The notes under the pieces were generated by a model that was not told the origin of the DNA, searched no databases, and saw only the letters and a program-made list of their open reading frames with translations. Shown piece after piece: positions 60,894 to 64,000 of a stretch of 64,000 bases of DNA; the stretch's first letter is position 1, and each line of letters begins with the position of its first letter. The stretch is from assembly GCA_014706295.1 (NCBI GenBank), contig JACSVZ010000001.1, positions 82,706,237 to 82,770,236 of the forward strand, written 5' to 3'. Source of the DNA: Lycocorax pyrrhopterus obiensis (taxonomy: Eukaryota > Chordata > Aves > Passeriformes > Paradisaeidae). The position numbers and the translations under genes were made by a program.

Positions 60894-63800
60894 TTTAACT
60901 GTTGTGTGTGGAAGAAGCAAGGAGGTATATACTATATTGAATTTTGATTTATTTTAGTCTTATTCTTCTCCTGATCTAGTGTTTTAGAGATCATAATAGT
61001 CTCTCAAAAGTCTTATAAGACAGACTGTGACCCCTTGTTTTGTGGGAGGGAGGGACACAGGATGAGAGTGGTCACAGGATATTGCTAAGCCTTGCTGGTG
61101 AAGCAGGATTTCTGCATCCTGAACGAAGGCTGGGTCAGCCTTTGTTTCATGGATGGGATGTAACCATAACTAATAGAAACCAGAAGCAAGTTGGGTACTG
61201 ATCTCACTGACAACATGTGGGATGGACATGGACATCTCTTACTGATCTGGGCCAAATTGGGATGGGTCTGTGGGTCCTGTATCCTTGCCACTGAACTGTA
61301 TCTGAATTAATTTGGTCAGATATGAACTTTCTGCAGCAGATGCAGAAAGCTCTCATCACACTGTACTCTGGCCATCTTGAGGAAGGTAGGTGGAGGAAAA
61401 CAAAGTCTATATTCCCTATTTCTTGTCAAGAAATATAACATGTTCCTTTAGATCTGAGCATGTGAATATAAACAGTGCTGAGATTTGTAGGCCTATGGCA
61501 TCTCTCCTAGGTATCAAACAATAGTTTTAGAAAGCTGAAAAGAAATTCAAGATGGGAGGTAGGCATATTGGCTGTGGGTTGGTGTGTAATGACAATCTGT
61601 TGCTAAGTGTTATTTTTAAATTAACCTTTTATTATCTTCTGTAACACTGGAGATTAAATTTGAAGTAAAAAACCACTTTACTTTTAACTGCTAATTTTAA
61701 ATAAATTTGTGTTATGAAAATCTGACTCAGGTTATGTGTTTACAGACACTGTAATTAAACTGGGGCAGAGTGGGATTGTTCCATCCTGACCTCAGGAAAA
61801 CAAGCTAGAGTTTCTATGGACATTGCAGTAGCACTAAAGAGTTTTCTTATCTGGACTGCTTAAAACCATTTGGAAATGTCTGTGTATGCATTCACATTTG
61901 TACATAATTAATCCCTAGAGCTATGTGGAGTAACTGTGTGGTCACTCAAGGTCCATATTCTTAGATGAAACAATTATCGGTGCTTGTACCAGGAGCTGTA
62001 CTGAAGTTTTCTGCCGCCCTTGTTAATGCTGCAATGATTCAGTGCTGGTGATTTTTTTTTCCCCTGACAAATGCAGTCAGACAGCGAGCAATATTTCACT
62101 GTGTCAAAAGATCTTAAGTGGATTCTACCTTCAATAACTGACATTCACAGAAAAGCAAAGAGGTATTTGGATTTATCTATGATGAGTAGATTTAAATAAT
62201 CCAGTAGTTGTAAACTAATTGACTTTTATGAGTAATAAATGGGGCAGATCTTTTTCATGGGGCCCACGTATTTACATGTTTATAAATAAATATTCACATA
62301 TCCATTGCATGAAATGATTACGGTCTTTTCCAAAGGTCAAAGAAACTGCATGGGACTATTATATCCAAATGCAAATATGCAAAAGAGGATAAATGTATAT
62401 AAGGAAAAGAGAGTGAGAGGAAGTGATGTCTGATGTTCTATTTGTTTTTCCTCTCCCTCATCTGCACTTACTGCCCAGTTTTACAAATGTAAGGGCAGAG
62501 TTTCCTCTTTCTTAGGTTACCCATTTCCTGTCTGACAGGAAGCATAAGGTCAAATTTCTACCCATCCATTAGCAGACCCAAATGAATAATGTAAATAATA
62601 TGTTAATGACTGATTTCTGTGTATCGCTGAAGATATGGTTCCTTTACCTACTCACCCTAAGACAGGCTTGTGTGTTGAGAGTTTTCACATTGCTCCGCAG
62701 ATTTAGACACCAGAAGAAGCCCATCTGCTCAGACACTCAGACCTTTTGCATAACACAGGTCATGAGATTTTACCCAGTAAATCAAGCTGTGGAAGAAATC
62801 CTTCTTTCCTTTAATTTGAGTGTTATCAAGCCCATGAACTTGTGACTAAACCTGTGTATATCTAACAGAAAGACATTTGGTCTAAATGTAAGGCCTCCAG
62901 GAGATGATTAATCAGATACATCCTTTAATTATGTTGCAATGGTTAATTACTCTTGCTGTTAAAAGTTGTCTTTCTTCCAATCTGAATGTGTCTGTCTCCA
63001 TGGAGACATTCTTCTGTGGGAAGAATAGAGTGCCATGACCTCTTTCTTCATAGAGGTTTCCATTTGTTGCCTTTTTTGTAGATTTTTTGTCTTAATCTCA
63101 GGCTATAATCATCCCAACTGATGGATGCATTCTGACATCTTGATGTACATACAGATCTCCTTTAATCAAGGCAAAAAACGTGCTTTAGATTTATATCAAT
63201 ATGAGGGATACCAAAATCTACGTCTCACAGTTCACATGCTACTCTTAATAGCTAGAAGAAGTCATTACCTGTAAAATATGCCTCGATTTGGCTTCTCCTG
63301 AACAAACTTAATCAAAGTTTCCAGTTTTGATTTCCATTCAACTTGGCTATCAGCCTCGGGGATGTAAGCTGGTTTTGCCAATATCATAGATTTCACCTTC
63401 ATAAAGACATATTGGAAAAGAAATTAATCTCTCTTGAGGAGGGGCTTGCCTTTTACTGATACCAGCCTGAATTTATCATGCTGTGGAGTCACGGATCAAT
63501 TACCCGTCGGTCAGTACTTACGGCTTGAGCTATCTGAAGAAAATAGCAATTGACTCCTTTATTTTAATAATTTATTTTCTGCAGGTGATTTCTTTGTGTA
63601 AATTACTTCAGGTTTTGAAATCTGGGTTTCTGAGCCAGAGATTACTCAAGGCAGTCCTTGATATATTTCTGCCTTCTCTTTTGTTGTCAGCATCTCCTAA
63701 ACACACACTCACAGTCTGTTCAAGCCCAAACCAGTTACTTTATGTAATCCAGCATTTGGAAGCTTTGACATATGTCTGTCTCTGACTAAGCTTGACTGAA

Positions 63801-64000
63801 ACAATCATATTTGGCTGCACATATTTTTCTTCTCAACGAAACCTGTTTAAAATACCAGAATAAATATAGTCAATGATTTAAAAATGTTATTTTATTGACA
63901 TGGCATGCACTAGATAGAATTGACTAGTGGCAGAGATGTTCAGAACCATTATACTTTGCATTTACTCTTACCCAAATATCATCTACTGTCTGCATGAGAG

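Overview
The window looks like bird nuclear DNA. It carries CR1 LINE fragments, including one with the diagnostic avian 3' end (a short ATTCTATGA-type tail), and a solo LTR of a type common in bird genomes. Its two recognisable coding exons are close to the avian/vertebrate tyrosinase and mGluR5 proteins. Most of the 64 kb is AT-rich non-coding sequence. No prokaryotic operon, CRISPR array, tRNA or rRNA is visible.

Layout: (1) 1-3166 is part of intron 1 of TYR (minus strand). (2) 3167-3985 is TYR coding exon 1, followed on its upstream side by a 5'UTR and a promoter (about 3986-4303) with a MITF-type M-box and an initiator E-box. (3) About 4.3-40.0 kb is the divergent TYR-GRM5 intergenic/5' region. 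It holds an old CR1 tail (18.5 kb), a GC-rich E-box cluster (18.8-19.1 kb), a perfect 33-bp palindrome (20.94 kb), a multiply deleted CR1 (24.28-25.52 kb), a minus-strand solo LTR with a 4-bp target duplication (27.33-27.89 kb), a GC-rich unexplained block (29.0-29.6 kb), a CpG island (30.6-31.7 kb) that is the best candidate for the GRM5 promoter, a G-quadruplex-prone C-rich block (33.3 kb), a CTCF-like site (35.59 kb) and another CR1 tail (37.0 kb). (4) 40242-40920 is the first coding exon of GRM5 (plus strand). (5) 40921-64000 is GRM5 intron sequence with microsatellites, a 28-bp inverted repeat and one more CR1 tail.

The head-to-head TYR/GRM5 arrangement matches the conserved vertebrate neighbourhood: the two genes are adjacent and divergent in human. 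The products are unrelated. TYR is the rate-limiting melanosomal enzyme of melanin synthesis and GRM5 is a neuronal glutamate receptor, so the main biological question is how the shared ~36 kb interval is partitioned between melanocyte/RPE and neuronal regulation. I did not find a new enzymatic or defence system. The observations of interest are regulatory-architecture candidates, sequence palindromes and retroelement remains.
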